Source of the DNA: Cephalotus follicularis | Lineage: Eukaryota > Streptophyta > Magnoliopsida > Oxalidales > Cephalotaceae | Reading direction: 5' to 3' | DNA: 64,000 nt | NCBI GenBank assembly: GCA_001972305.1 | Contig: BDDD01002120.1 | Location: forward strand, 131,216-195,215 | Shown here: positions 31,214 through 43,970 of the stretch, one piece after another | How positions within the stretch are numbered: the stretch's first letter is position 1 | How the letters are laid out: each line of letters opens with the position of its first letter | Notes under the pieces: model-generated | The model's database searches: none | What the model was told of the DNA's origin: nothing | Seen by the model: only the letters and a program-made list of their open reading frames with translations | Position numbers and translations under genes: made by a program

Positions 31214-34200
31214 TGTCACACCCCGAATCATGGGTGGAGCCAACAGTTTGACACGTGACAGGAAGTCTATGAATCACTATTATAATTTTCCATAATATGC
31301 AACAAATTTAAAACTTTATCATAGTCAAGCATGCGGATTAATAACCATAAAGTTAACTCACGTGGATAGACCCAAAATGTATACATTAATATGTCATGTC
31401 TCATATCAAATGCACTGCCACAATCCGGCAGGTCAATTCTTAAACAATAAAGTAGGAAAAAAAAGCTATTATGCTACAAAAGTCCTTACTACGAGCTCTA
31501 GCCAAACTACACACTGCAGTGCGTCTCCTGTACCTGAACCTGACCCATTTCGAGAATGGGTCAGCAACTCATGGTTGTGTAGGCAATATAATATATACAC
31601 AAATGTATACAGAGTATGAGATGCATGAATGCCAACAACAATAACCCAAAACATCACAAGTCATCATTCATATCAATACAGAGTCCTTATAAGTCCTAAT
31701 CGGTCTCCTCTATCAAGATAACAGACCACAATCATACTATCTTAGGATATATACAAACTCTTCTCTGCCTTCTCTGCCGAAGTAGAAAAATACTATGAGA
31801 GCTCATAAGCTTAAGGTAGCGTCATATATGTACTGTACACTACTCTACTGTGGTTGATCATTACCCCCGTCTACGTACTGCTTATGCTGCAGAAGAGGGA
31901 ATTTAGATAATACTTGGCCTGGCTAATTCTACCTCTTAATGCTAGTATCTTTAGAAAAGTGACCTTATGGGATTAATCATAGACGATGACCTTTCATGGT
32001 TCATCTCAATTGGTGACCCTTATGGCTCATCTCGGTCATATTGGTCGGTGATCCTTTATGACTCATCTCAGTCGGTGATCCTTTGCAGGTCATCTCAATT
32101 GGTGATTTCCCAAAGGTATAATCCCAATGGTTATCCCTTATGGGTGCATCACAGATGATGACAGTTGGTTCATCTCAATCTGTGAGTCCCATGGCTATAT
32201 ATACATACATATGTGTATATATATATATTTGTTAGACTAAGTGGCCAAGTTCCCATTCCTTCATGACATAGCAGAGGATAGGAGTAAGTATCTCATCAGG
32301 CTCATCAATATCAAGTAAGCCTTGAGACCCTACAGGTGTTTAACTATAAAACTCTTTTGATCAGAGACGGTTTCACCTAGGCATATCAGAGAAGGTTCAC
32401 CTAGGCTACACAGTCTTACTGTTATCATAAGTCCTTATGTCAGACGACGAGTTTTGTGCTCTGCCTCTAATACGAGGTTTTCATCTAGACCCTTAAGTCT
32501 ACCTTCTAGTACATGGACTGCCTTCTATAGCCTTGAGGAGTGGTCTGCTCTGCAGCCATTGGGAGCTCTGACCTCCTTCTCCAAAGTCTAGCTCTAAGGC
32601 AAAGCACCAACGCTCTAATTGGAAGCGTCAACAGTCCATGGACTTAGCAAATCATCCATATATACCTGCTAATCCTCTCATCGAAAACTCAAGTCTAGAC
32701 AGGCAACCTAACACTTGATCCAAAGGAATCATAAGTCCCAGTGATAAACTCCAACTCACAATAGCTTAGGGAAATCCTTAATCAATCATCTAGTCCTAAT
32801 TTAGCAATTTACGCCAGAAAAAACTAGCAGTTCATATCAGCGAATCCCAACAGATTATACTAGATCAATTAGACAGTTCATAGCAACATCATTTATCAAT
32901 TCCTATAAGCATAAATCATTAAAGGCAATATTATGCCTGAAAGCAAAGCATATAAACAAAGCCTACCTCGATAAATGTCGAGTTACAACTCTGAAATAGC
33001 TCAGCTGCTAGAACTTAGATATGTATTTCCTTATTCTCTTGATTCAGTGCCTTGCGACTTGATTTCTCCGGCATTCCTCACTGGATCGAGCTCTCACTTT
33101 CTCTCTCACTCTCTTGTTCTCTCTAGAACTGAAGGCTTGAATGAATGTCTGAATGAGATAGTCGGCATATATATCTACGCATTTCTTAGGCAAAGAATCT
33201 AGAGACTTGTTCCGTGACTTCACAGTAACCGGGCTCAAACCTTTTTGAAATTGTGGGACTTCATTTGGCCAGCCCAAATGTAATAACCCGTTTGTTCATA
33301 TGGATATTTTCGGATTTTTATTTGATTTTATGTTGGTGTGTTATATTATTTTGGCCTATTTTAATTTATGGGCTATATGATATTATAATTTTTGGGCTTT
33401 TATGTCTTAGGATAAATAATAACATCTTTAGGCTTTTGATAAATTAATGGAATAAGGATTATGGGAAAAATAAAATTTAATTGTTTTGTATTTTAAAATC
33501 AGTTTTTATAATTATAATTAGCAAAATTGTTTTATTAAGAAACAAAATCTTTATTTTTTGGTTAAAAGACTTATTTTCCTTATTTCCTCTCTTCCCTCTC
33601 CCCCACAAAACTGATTTTCTCCCTCAATTCTCATCCTCAATCACGAAATTCTTGCTCTCTTTCCTTATCTCATCAGATTTTGGATTCTTTTTTACCTTAC
33701 CATGACCTAAATTGCCTTTCTTCTTGGTTAAGTATGCTATATGCCCATTGTTTGTGCCTCCATTGTTTATCTCTCTCCTGGTAGTCGAACCTGCAAGATT
33801 AGAATCTGTTTTGTCCTCCTTGGATCATCATACCAGGTTTGTTTTTCCTCTGTTGTTATTAAATTTAGTTTAATGTCATCCAAATTCTATTGCATATAGG
33901 TTGCTAGTGTGTTTTGGTTTTGATTTCCGAAACTCTAAGTTCTATCATGGCTTCTGAACCTCTCAACATGCATTAGGTAGATGATACATACTGGTTTTGA
34001 TTAAGGATAATGATTATTGACAGAAATTTGGTAATGGAATTAAGTATACAATGAATTGAAAAATTGTCTCTATAAAGCATGATCACCAATTGCATGAACT
34101 TTTTGATTCTGGGTGTTTAAATGCAACTGTTAAGTCACATAAGTCCTATGTAAGTGTTTAAGATCATCTGGTATTGTAATATTGGAAGTTTGACAGAAAA

Positions 34201-36228
34201 ATTGCATTAAAACTACTGCGTTTTGCTGTTCTGTCAAGCAGAACAGTCGGTTGTCCATTTAAACAGTCGGCTGTTTTGCCTTGTGTACTCGATTGTCTTA
34301 AGAAACAGTCGGCTGGTTGCCTTGCACAGTCGACTGGACCCCTGTCACAGTCGACTGGATTCAACCCAGTTTGAGTAGTCGGCTGCCTATGCAATACAAT
34401 CGACTGCCACCTTTGAATAGTCGACTGGATTTTGATACAGTCGGCTGATTCTGTCCAGTAAATTTTCTGGTTTCAAGTCTTGTTATCCGTTTGGTTTTGT
34501 AATGATTTGGAGTATGCTTTTGACACTGCTAAATTACTGTTTGATGTTTGGAAGTGATTTTTTGAATCCTTATATGAATGATATTGTACCTTTTAGATTT
34601 TTGTGCTTCGAGGGACTTTTAAAATTGTTGATCAATTCGTCTATCTTTGTTGTGATCGCTTAAGGTACGGATTTTCCGCTCTTTGGCTATCTGATTTTAT
34701 TGAAACTATCACGTTTCATTTTTTTAATGATTAAAATACGGATTTTCGTTCCTTGATACACTCCTATCGGTTTTAATGTAGTAAATAAAAGATAGTTTTA
34801 CTTTATGGATAACGTACCGATTCTTCGTTCTTGGTCTCTACCTACAGTTTTACTGAAATGAATTCAAATGCGATTCATGCTGTTTTATGAACTTGGCTAT
34901 GTTTTATGATTCGATACGATTTTGAAAATAAAAGTCAGTTGACATTTTGCGAATATAATGTTATTGACTTTATGCTATGACATGATACGATCATCTTTTT
35001 ACAGTGGAAAATAAATGAGTTGATACTATGAAATGATTTTACTATGTCCAGAAAATGTTTAGAAAATGTGTTTACGTTTTTAAATTGTTTTTAGAAATAA
35101 AGCAATGATTTTGAAATAAAAATATACACAGAGATATTTCCTACCTATGGAAGTACCATAGGCATGTCGTAGGCCTGGCACGGGGACATGACACTTCCGT
35201 AGCAGTGTGATTTGACTACGGCGTCTCTCTATGTTATGAATAAGTCCCATGAGGTGGACTTATGGATCCGATATGTGTGATAGAGGCGTATGGGTCGACT
35301 ATAGTTACATGTTATGTTAAGGATATGGATTCTGGGGATTGACTGTGTAGTGCCGTACACGTCCTTCCGTTTGGCATGTGGGCCTTGCAAACCCCTTGCA
35401 ATTACGCATATGTGTATGCGCTTTGGATCTCTGAGATGAGATTTTGGAATCGGATAAGTCTCTGTTTGTTTTTCGTTTTGAATATGTTTTGGGATTTTGA
35501 ACTTGGATTATGTTTTGAAATTGAATAACGCTTTGAAAACTGGATATTCGTTTTGAATTGATTGTATGACTACTTACCTTCGCTTTTGAGAATAATGTTA
35601 AAAAATTTTATGCATAAGGTATATGATATTTAAAGATTCGGGTATTTTCTATTTTTTAAATTATTGTTTTATGTTTTATGATTCTATATCCGTACTGAGG
35701 TTTGCTCAGCCGCGTTTTGTTTTCCATGCAGCAGGTATTCGGGGACAGCATCCGGACAATGTGTGATGAGCGAGATATCACATATGTTTAAGGATCACTT
35801 AGGAGATAAATTCGTTTAAGTTTAGTTATTATATGGCCATGTTGGGACCTCTTTTGAACATTGTTATGCCTTTCAGTCTATGACTTGGATTATTTTTCAG
35901 TTTTGGTTTATGTTTAAGTTTTCAGTTTATGAATAAAGTTTTTAGACTATGTCTTAGATTATAAATGTTATGTTTAGACCATCACGCAATTTGAATAAAA
36001 GACGAGTTAATAATCTGATAAATGGAATAAAATCGAGTCATATTTTATGATAGGTTATGTTTAGTTTTGGACTATGAACCGGTAAGGACTCCCGCCGTTC
36101 GGGGGTGTTACACCAAGCCAAGGCTCAAGTTCAGCCCAACAAGAGAATAATTCATCAAGCCCAAAAATTTCATTATCCAATATATATATATATATATACA
36201 ACCATTACATATAATTCCAGGACTGACA
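31214..36228 (-). repeat. Element 3 5' LTR (right), interrupted
   Basis: Starts TGTCACACCCCG and ends GGACTGACA on the plus strand. It matches the left LTR from end to end once the solo LTR at 33279-36112 and its duplicated flank are removed, giving about 2.18 kb. It keeps a shorter version of the GGTGACC...CATCTC repeat block (31985-32190). Confidence 0.88.
33279..36112 (+). mobile_element. 2.8-kb solo LTR nested in element 3 LTR
   Basis: Begins TGTAATAACCCG and ends GGGGTGTTACA. Flanks are CCAAA (33274-33278) and CCAAG (36113-36117), a 5-bp TSD with one mismatch. No coding domains are inside. Orientation is inferred from the TGTAA start. A cluster of ten CAGTCGACTG-like palindromes lies at about 34243-34450. 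It interrupts the right LTR of element 3 and so is younger than that insertion. Confidence 0.85.
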
Positions 36229-37294
36229 GGCCTAGAAACAGTTTTGGAAGGAAACCATTTTGAAAACATAATCTAAAAACATTTTAGAAAATCGCAGCCT
36301 TAAGTGGGGACGCCTTGATCCTGAGATTCTATGCTTAGCGTTTAAGCGTCGACAGTAATGTAAAACGTCAAAAGCTAGGCAAGACAATAGGCCTTGAAAT
36401 CCATTTTCAAAGCTTAAAAGGCGACGCTCAAGGCTAAGAATTATCGATTAGCTAAGCAATGCCAGGAAGGCTAAGCGTCAAAGGTTTGAAAAACGATTCC
36501 CATTTAAAACAAAGCCTAAGCGGCGACGCTCATGGGCTGGGCGTCGTCACTTAGCACAACAGAACTTAAAGTTCGAAGTTCCAGAAATTTGCAAATTTAA
36601 TTCTTTCTTCATTTCTTTTAAATCAAAGTTCAATACAAGTCCTATTAGTCATTTCTATGCATTTAAAACCAGTTTCAATCATTGAAAACCATTCTTTATC
36701 ATTCTAGGTCTAAAACCCCCAATATAGACCTAACTCTCTAACATTCAATTTCAATCAATCTCAATACCTTTTAATCCATGAAAACAGTTCATACATGTGC
36801 ATATATGTGTAATCAATAGCGTATTTAGGTAGAGAAGGTTTCTTCCAAATATTGAAGCCTTTTCTTGGCCTCTAGGTTAAGAAATCGAAGAAAGAACTCA
36901 AGTTCTTGATCAATGGAGCTTCAATCTTGTGTTAATCGAGTCTTTGATCAATCTATACACAAAAACCCCTTTGATTTCCTATTCAAACAGATGGTTTGGT
37001 GATGATTTGAGGCATTTTTTTTAGAGAGAAGGGAGAGAAATGGGGAGAGAGAAGAGAGAAAAGAGAAATTTGAGAGTGAAATGTGTTTAGGTCACTATTT
37101 ATAAGCTCTCCACTCAAATCTACGCCCATGCAATGTCAATACTATAACAAACATATAGTCAATCCATATGAGTATTGGAAATAACCAACTCCATCAATAT
37201 CCATATGCACAAACATTTATCATTTTATCGTACTCTATATCAATATGATACAATAAATGCTAAAATGATAAGGGAGATGTTTTAGGATGTTACA

Positions 37295-37367
37295 AGGTAA
37301 GATCATGGTAATGGATACAGTTATGGACAGAGAATCTAGCAGCCATATTCTTTTAAGGAGAGAAGAA
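37295..37367 (+). other. Internal 3' scrap with polypurine tract
   Basis: 73 bases ending in the purine-rich AAGGAGAGAAGAA directly before an LTR start TGTAATGCCC. This is all that remains of the internal region of a plus-oriented element. Confidence 0.5.
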
Positions 37368-40107
37368 TGTAATGCCCGAAATGACCCCTACTTGTTTTAG
37401 CATATATTACCTCACATTGTTATGGTGTATATATATTATGATATTGATTGTGCATATGGTTATGATATGGATTGGGATATTTAATACCCATATGGAATGA
37501 TAAGTTCTTTATATGAAATGCTTATACGGTAATTGGGGCATTGATTGCCCATATTTGAGCATATACATGTTTATGTATGGTTATGAGATATGTAAATGTT
37601 ATTTATGCATAGATGAGGGACAAAATGGGGGTAGTTAGTTGCATATGAGAGATGTGAGTGTTTTGAGTTTAAGAGAGAAAATCTATGAATAGAAGCTCAT
37701 TTCCTATTTTTCTCTTTCATTCTCCACTTTCTCTCTCAAACTACCCGCCCCTTTTCATCTCTCCCTATACTCAAATGTTCTTCAAATCCTACAAACTTGG
37801 AACTAAAATGGACATGGGAACAAGGGGTAGTTGATAGAATCTAGAGACTGGAGTCTCTCCTTCTTTATCTGATAGTTTCAATAGTTTAAGCTTCAGAATT
37901 GAAACGGTAGGAATTTCTCTACCTAAATTGCATTTGGAATTGATTTATTGTTTTATAAATGTATAAATTGTATTGCCTATTTGAGCACTTGAGTATGTAT
38001 GTAATTAGGATCGATTAGAAAGGATGAACGAATTAAAACGGATTTTTCACCAAAAAGAGTTTTTAGATCTATTTTACCCCTTTTAAGATCTAGTGATCTT
38101 AAGACGATCCAAATAATTTTAAATTTAGATATATTGGTTTTATACATGTATACAATCTTTCCCTATAGTTTCATTTCCAACGGATTTGAAAAAGGTTATG
38201 AAAATCAAAAGTTATGCCGATTTGAGTTTACTAATAAAAATACTTTTTTTTTTGCTGAATTCGAGTTGTCAGTCGACTGGAGCCTTATCCCAATCAAATG
38301 AAAGAGTTAAATTTGTGCCAAAACTTACTGAAATGACCACAGCTGAGTGGAATTTCCTCCTCCAGTCGACTTGACATGCCCCCCTACACCCAAAGTCCTG
38401 TTTTACTCGTTTTCTCAAACGGTTTTTAACGAGAACCTTCCAATGCCCAAATAAATATCCTTGAACATGTTTTACCATATTTTAACAAGTTTATAAAAGT
38501 ATTTGATCACTTGATTAAAACGATTTAAAATGTAAAGTTTCACGGAGGTTTTCTCTAAAATAGCTCATTTAAGACTTTATACTGGTTTTTCTCAAACAAA
38601 CTACTTTGTTAGCCTTCTAAGGCTTGAATCTAACCTATGTAAATATGTTTTACATTGAGTGAATGATTGCTTAAAATTTTTCTACAATGTCTTAGTAAAG
38701 ATTTAAGGAGAGTCTATAGATGTGTTCACCGTAAAGTGAACAGTAACTGCTAGTAAGGTATGAGGCGTTGATCTATAATCGACTGAGCCATCTGCTAGAG
38801 TTACTAATAGTACGTGTTTGGTTGAGCCACATGACTAACCCTCGTGCTATTTACTTCCTGAAAAGGTGGGGTTACATGTCTCTTCCTAGAGTTGTTATAG
38901 TTACCCTAAAAAGGTGGGACTTGAGACTCACGTTAAGCTACTATCGGTGGACTGATAGACAACTAGTTGGCTAATCCTAGAGTTTTTATAGTCATCCTGA
39001 AAAGGTGGGATTAGTTTTCTAATACTAGATTTGTTATTGTCACCCTAAAATGTGGGATTTAGACTTACATACGAATAGGGAGCCACATGACTAACCCTTG
39101 AGTTGTTTACGATCCTGAAAAGGTAGGATTAGATGTCTCATCCTTGAGCTGTTTATGATCCTGAAAAGGTGGGACTGAAACTCACGTTGAGCCATGGTAT
39201 GCTATGTATGATATTATATGACTTGTGTGGATCTATAACTAGTTGAGCACCTATAAGTCTACTTGTAGGCAGCTAGTTCTAGTTGAGTACCTATCGATCT
39301 TATGATAGGCAACTAGATATCCTTACCCTTGAGCTGTTTACCATCCTGGAAAGGTGGGGTTTAGGCTTACGGATAATTGTATGTTAGGTTAACCATTTAT
39401 ATATACTGGTAAGGGATAGTGAATATGTCTAGTTAATTCCTGATTGTCTAATAGATTTATGGATAAGAGTGCATATATAGGTTAACGAATTATGTATATG
39501 TCAGTATGGGACGATTATATACATGATTTGGTTAACCGCAATTATTATCACGCATCATGACATGACACGCTTATAACTATAATATATGTTAATTCATGCC
39601 ATGGATATAACTGTTATAAATGTTCATTCACTCTTTATGCATGGGGTTATGTCATACTTAGCCGTATAGCTAACCCATCATTCGGGATCTATATTTTGTT
39701 CAGGTTCCAATGAGGCAGGGGCAGGTAGCAGTGGTCAAGGGCATAGAGACAAATGATGTTAGAATGGTTTGGAGTAGGGGTTTAAGGAAGAGACTTTGAT
39801 TATGGATTTTGTGTTATGTATGGATTTGTATTGTAATAAAGATAGGCATTGAATGCTAATGAATTATAAGGATTATGGTATCTTTTGTATGATATGAGAT
39901 TGTTATGTATTGATTTTTAAGAATAGTTGAATGGATGTATGCATGTGTTCATAAAGTTTAAAATTCTTATGGTTTTTCGCTTGTATATAATAGACTTACC
40001 TAGTACCCGACTCAGTGATTTAGGGATAAAATAGATCTGGGTGATGTCTCGGAAACCCACCCCGCACACCCTCCCCCCCTCATCTCTGACGGTTTCGGGG
40101 TGTCACA
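37368..40107 (+). repeat. Del-type 3' LTR (2.7 kb)
   Basis: Starts TGTAATGCCCGAAATGACCCC-like (first 16 bases TGTAATGCCCGAAATG) and ends GGGGTGTCACA. No matching TSD was found on either side. Central part 38760-39370 is a degenerate minisatellite of CCTGAAAAGGTGGGA and GAGCTGTTTA units. Two CAGTCGACTG-type motifs lie at about 38270 and 38360. A short ORF (38768-38974) is just repeat sequence. Confidence 0.75.
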
Positions 40108-40699
40108 GAACAGGCTAGCTGGATGAATCTAGTCTCGTACTATGGCCTTATCAGATCTCCCTTTACCTTGAAAACTTAATCTCTCACTTGTCTCTTTCAT
40201 CCTCTAGATAAAAATGGGCATTGAACTCAGTCAATAAAGCAACCCAAATCCTCCCTGTCTCATTCTTCATCCATATCACATTATTCGTAGCCCACCAATG
40301 TTCTGCCTCTCCCTGTAGCATGTAAACTACTAATGCTAGCTTCTGCTCATCTGTACAACCCTTAACCCAAAAGATATTCTCCATCTGTAGAAGTCATCCT
40401 TCAGCTACAAAAGCATCCAACTGTCCCATGAAAACAAGAGGGTTCGGTGTCATGAACCACCCTACAAGGTCATCCCTCATTGGCTCACCATCCTATCTAG
40501 CTGCTCTCTTTTGGATTTCATTCATACGTGCCAAGGTGGCACACATGTCCCTCCAAGTTGCATTATTTTCACCTGGAGGTGGAACATCCTCTCCTTGGAA
40601 TGGTACCTCAATTATCATGCATTGATTCATTCTCAACCTCTAGAGTCATGGCGACTCTCCTTCCTCTTCCTCTACTGCCTCTTCCTTCTTGTTTTCCAT
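40108..40699 (-). pseudogene. Del-type gag fragment
   Basis: The ATG at 40697-40699 starts an acidic MENKKEEAVEEEEGE-type N-terminus. The capsid core is at 40184-40384 (CTDEQKLALVVYMLQGEAEH and WWATNNVIW). It is broken by stops and truncated at 40108, where it abuts the oppositely oriented LTR. The matching PBS and LTR lie to the right. Confidence 0.8.
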
Positions 40700-40814
40700 A
40701 TCTACCTTATTTTGGACATCAAAACAAGATTAGATGAACACTTATAAATATCAATATCCAAATCCCATGTAACAATGCATGCCGAAAATCCAATTCAAAA
40801 TCTTATCTTACATC

Positions 40815-40824
40815 TATGATACCA
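40815..40824 (-). other. tRNA-iMet-type primer-binding site
   Basis: On the minus strand TGGTATCATA lies 7 bases from the LTR boundary at 40832, the same spacing as in element 3. It belongs to the gag fragment at 40108-40699. Confidence 0.65.
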
Positions 40825-40831
40825 CTAGAGA

Positions 40832-42110
40832 TGTCATGCTGCGAGCCCAAGAAGCAGTCTCGAGACGCAAACCATCTGATCAATTCAATCTTAACCCTAG
40901 AGATGGCGGACTAGATAAGAATATCCAATATAAATGCGGACTAACTTAATACAAACTGACATGCAATTAAAACAATACTCAAGTAGTCTAGCCAATCATA
41001 CAATCCAATACGTATTTGTTCCTCTCAAATAAATACAAATCATGCTGAAAAAATTTCCCAAAAGCAATCAAATACAATATCTGATATAGTCCAAAAACGA
41101 ATAGAAAGTATGGAAGAAAAATGATAAACATAAAACAAATGCATCTGCAATGCATCTTCGTCCAAAAGCAGTTATCCAATCATTGAACACTACTTCCGGT
41201 TCCACGTCACAAATACAATACGCCCATCCCAAATGATGGGTCATCCATGAAACCCAGTAGAATAACCCCACGCATTATGAGTTGAACAAGTATGGTGATA
41301 ATATGTGTATATCATGTTATATGTATGAATGCCAAATATGGTCAACTATTCATATACAAATGTTACCATATCAATCTATATGTAATAAGACTTAATCATA
41401 CAATCCTACTCATACATCTATCAGAAAATCCAAGCCATGTGTGTAAGAAAACTCAAACAAACCTATAGGGCTTAATGACCTTTAGTGCAGTACAATACGG
41501 TGGATCTAAACCCTTGGGTAAATATCTAGACTATAGTCAACCAGTACTAAACAAAGTGTCAATCGATGCAAGTAAATGGAGGGCTTAGTCGAAAGAAGTC
41601 TGACACCTAACATGCCCGACTAGACGCTACCACAATAGGCCAATAAAGGCAGGTAATTAACTACTCAGAGGGATCAATCAAACAAAGTCTGATGCCTAAC
41701 ATGCCTGACCTAGCAACCACAAGGTCATACCACTGTCTAGTTCTTTGATCTTAGCTTCCTAAGATGAAATTCAATGAAGAGCAAACTTCTAACCAAGGAA
41801 AGCTAATCAATTGGCTCAAGAAATCAGTTAGCAAAACAAGATATCGGTCCCTCTTTGTTTGTTGAAGAAATAGGATGTGAGAGGGTGAACTTGAGAGTGT
41901 CTGTGAGTGAGAAATGAGAAAAGAGAGAAAGTGAGAAATATTTTGGCTAAGTGTGGCTTAAATAGTAAGTCATTAAACTCCCTCACACTCAAAACATCAA
42001 TAAAGCGTTCAATAATCATGCATATGGGTAATAAATACCTCAAGTCAACAAATCAATAATATGCAAGCCAATATGCATATTGACAGTACAGTAATTAAAT
42101 GTGATGCAAG
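40832..42110 (-). repeat. Del-type 5' LTR fragment
   Basis: Starts TGTCATGCTGCG on the plus strand beside the PBS. It contains CCCATCCCAAATGATGGGTC, typical of the other chromovirus LTRs, and an ACTATTTAAGCC TATA-like site on the minus strand near 41955. The far terminus is not recognisable and the end is approximate. Confidence 0.6.
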
Positions 42111-42643
42111 AAATGCTAAAGAGAGATATACCGACCCCAATCTCTACAAATGGTTCCAATTTCTATGATTCCAAATCTATTATTAAATATTATCTTTAAT
42201 CCTTCCTTCCTCTTGGTCATTGTGACTTGAGAGTCAATGCGTTCCAGGAGTCCATCTCCAGAAACCCTGATACTCAATTTGATTGGTGGTGTGCACGATA
42301 GGTTAAACAACACTGTTTCGACGAAAGAAGCTTTAATCTGACTTGAGCTCTGTCTATAGTGTTTGGTTCTTTGTCAAAGATCATAGATCCAGATTTGTGC
42401 ATCAACATTTCAATTACTAGTCACAATTTTGAGAATTTTTAGCTTTTCTTGTCTTTGATAATTATGGAGATATATTATGATGTATCATTTTTTGACTTAC
42501 TCATTTAGTCTCTCATGTTCGTTTCGAGAAAAAAAATTAGTTTTTCAATATGAACGTTGACTGGACTCAATAAACTATTCATTATGTTTTCATAAACAAT
42601 TATATTAAAGTATGATGATTTGTGACAATAATACACTTGTATA
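42111..42643. other. Unassigned spacer
   Basis: No gene or recognisable repeat end. A short minus-strand ORF at 42116-42313 has no family features. Confidence 0.4.
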
Positions 42644-43570
42644 AAAATACATATTAGTTAATATATAATGTTAGAGACGGTTTAGTCATACCGTATCTAA
42701 TAGGCTATAAAATTTATTTAACTAATATTTGGGATAGGAATTATCAGATTATTAATTAAATAAGCAACCAAATAAGTTCGGAAACTTATAAATAAAAAAT
42801 GAAGACCGATGGTAGTGTTGACAAAATAGATATCCTTTTTCTTTTTGGCTTATAGGTACATTTATATAAATGTCAAAATTGCCTCTTTTTTCTATGTAAT
42901 CATTTGTTAAAATATCTCCTTCCCATCTTTCTGTCTTGTGAACCAGACAGAAACTCTCTCTTTAGTGATGATGTGTATTTTCTTACGCTTTCTAGCAAAT
43001 GAATTTAATCCTAAGATTTTTTTTCAATTTATGAGCACTCAAAACAAATTCTAAATATTGTGAACCTCTTGAACACTATAACTACTAAATAAATTTGTAA
43101 ATAAAGATACCTTCTATAAAGATTTTGCATAAAATAAATCTCAGGTAGTTATTTCGCGATAATACCTGCGTGCTAACGAGGCTATTGCTAAATCTATTAA
43201 TTTTCACTATTTATAGTTGTGCAATTTTACCATCACTCTTCGTGGTCAATCTTTATTCTTCTTTTAATAATTTAGTATGTGATATATATTTTTTATACAT
43301 AATCATTAAATTTAATTTATTATCTTTGTAAATCATTCATATTAATTTCTAAATCAATTGAATATACGTAAATATACTATTAAATAAAGAACCTCTTAAT
43401 TGTATATATAAAAAATGAGATTTTTTCATTTTTTTTCCTCCTACCTTTTAGGCCATTTTTCAATTTGACACCATTTTTTTAAATTGGTAAATATGATTCC
43501 TGAATTTACAAAATCAAGCAAAATTGCGCCTATCATCCAAGGTTCGTTAAATTAATTTGACGATAGGATC
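42644..43570. repeat. Locus flank, copy A (left of element 2)
   Basis: 927 bases that recur at 43971-44902 with few differences: single-base changes and a small indel near 42852/44187. It ends in the target site GGATC (43566-43570), which recurs after the right LTR at 50596-50600. Confidence 0.9.
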
Positions 43571-43970
43571 TGTTGATACAGAAATCCTTCTCTCAACAGT
43601 ATCCTACGTAGAGGACTTTGATTTGTAGAGAGAAACGCTTGTCACTGATGCCTTGAGGAAGCTTTCTAATCTCGGACACCTGCACAAGGTAACAACAATG
43701 GTGGAAGTCCAGGAGGTTGTTCTCCCGGGGACCCTCCGACGCTAAAGTTAGACAAGGTGCAGATGAAATAATACTCTCTTCAATGTAAAAATTGCTGACC
43801 TTTGTTCAGTATGTTGAACTTGTATTTATAGTGGAGTTTGGTAACTGATAGAGCGTGTGAATCGGATGTGATCTTTATCCCCTAGGGAAATGCCGAGGAT
43901 CTCGGTCATTCCCTTGATCTCCGCCTATAATCTCGCTGTTTCCTTAAGTAGTTGGATATATCACTACTTC
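43571..43970 (-). repeat. Truncated LTR of element 2
   Basis: The first 400 bases match 49716 onward (TGTTGATACAGAAATCC to TATATCACTACTTC). It then switches abruptly to copied flank DNA. A short ATCTCGGTCATTCC stretch here is missing from the other LTR near 50044. Confidence 0.9.

Larger units (their letters stand above)
23940..36228 (-). mobile_element. Del/Tekay-type chromovirus (element 3)
   Basis: LTRs lie at 23940-26261 and 31214-36228 (the latter interrupted), flanked by perfect GGCCT at 23935-23939 and 36229-36233. Gag, protease, RT, RNase H, integrase and a C-terminal chromodomain are encoded on the minus strand. The tRNA-iMet-type PBS is at the right LTR and the purine tract at the left LTR. 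The chromodomain and the TGTAA/TGTCACACCCC LTR ends place it with Del/Tekay. All genes are broken by stops, with several catalytic residues lost. It inserted into an older Del-type LTR. Confidence 0.92.
19976..37294 (-). repeat. Truncated Del-type host LTR, split by two later insertions
   Basis: Three separated pieces read as one reverse-oriented LTR: 19976-20429, 22880-23119 and 36229-37294. The first two are joined across the solo LTR by GGCAC duplications, and the second and third across the chromovirus by GGCCT duplications. The left part is a degenerate minisatellite of GGTGGCACACAGCTCTAAG-like units. The right part holds GGCGACGC/GCGTCGAC motifs and a TTATAAATAG-type TATA box on the minus strand near 37095. 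The right terminus is GGATGTTACA at 37294. The left terminus is not recognisable. Confidence 0.55.

Noticed and set aside
34243..34450. Regularly spaced short repeats resembling a CRISPR array
   Set aside because: Units are 10-base degenerate palindromes inside a plant LTR, repeats are not conserved in length, and no cas genes or prokaryotic features are present.
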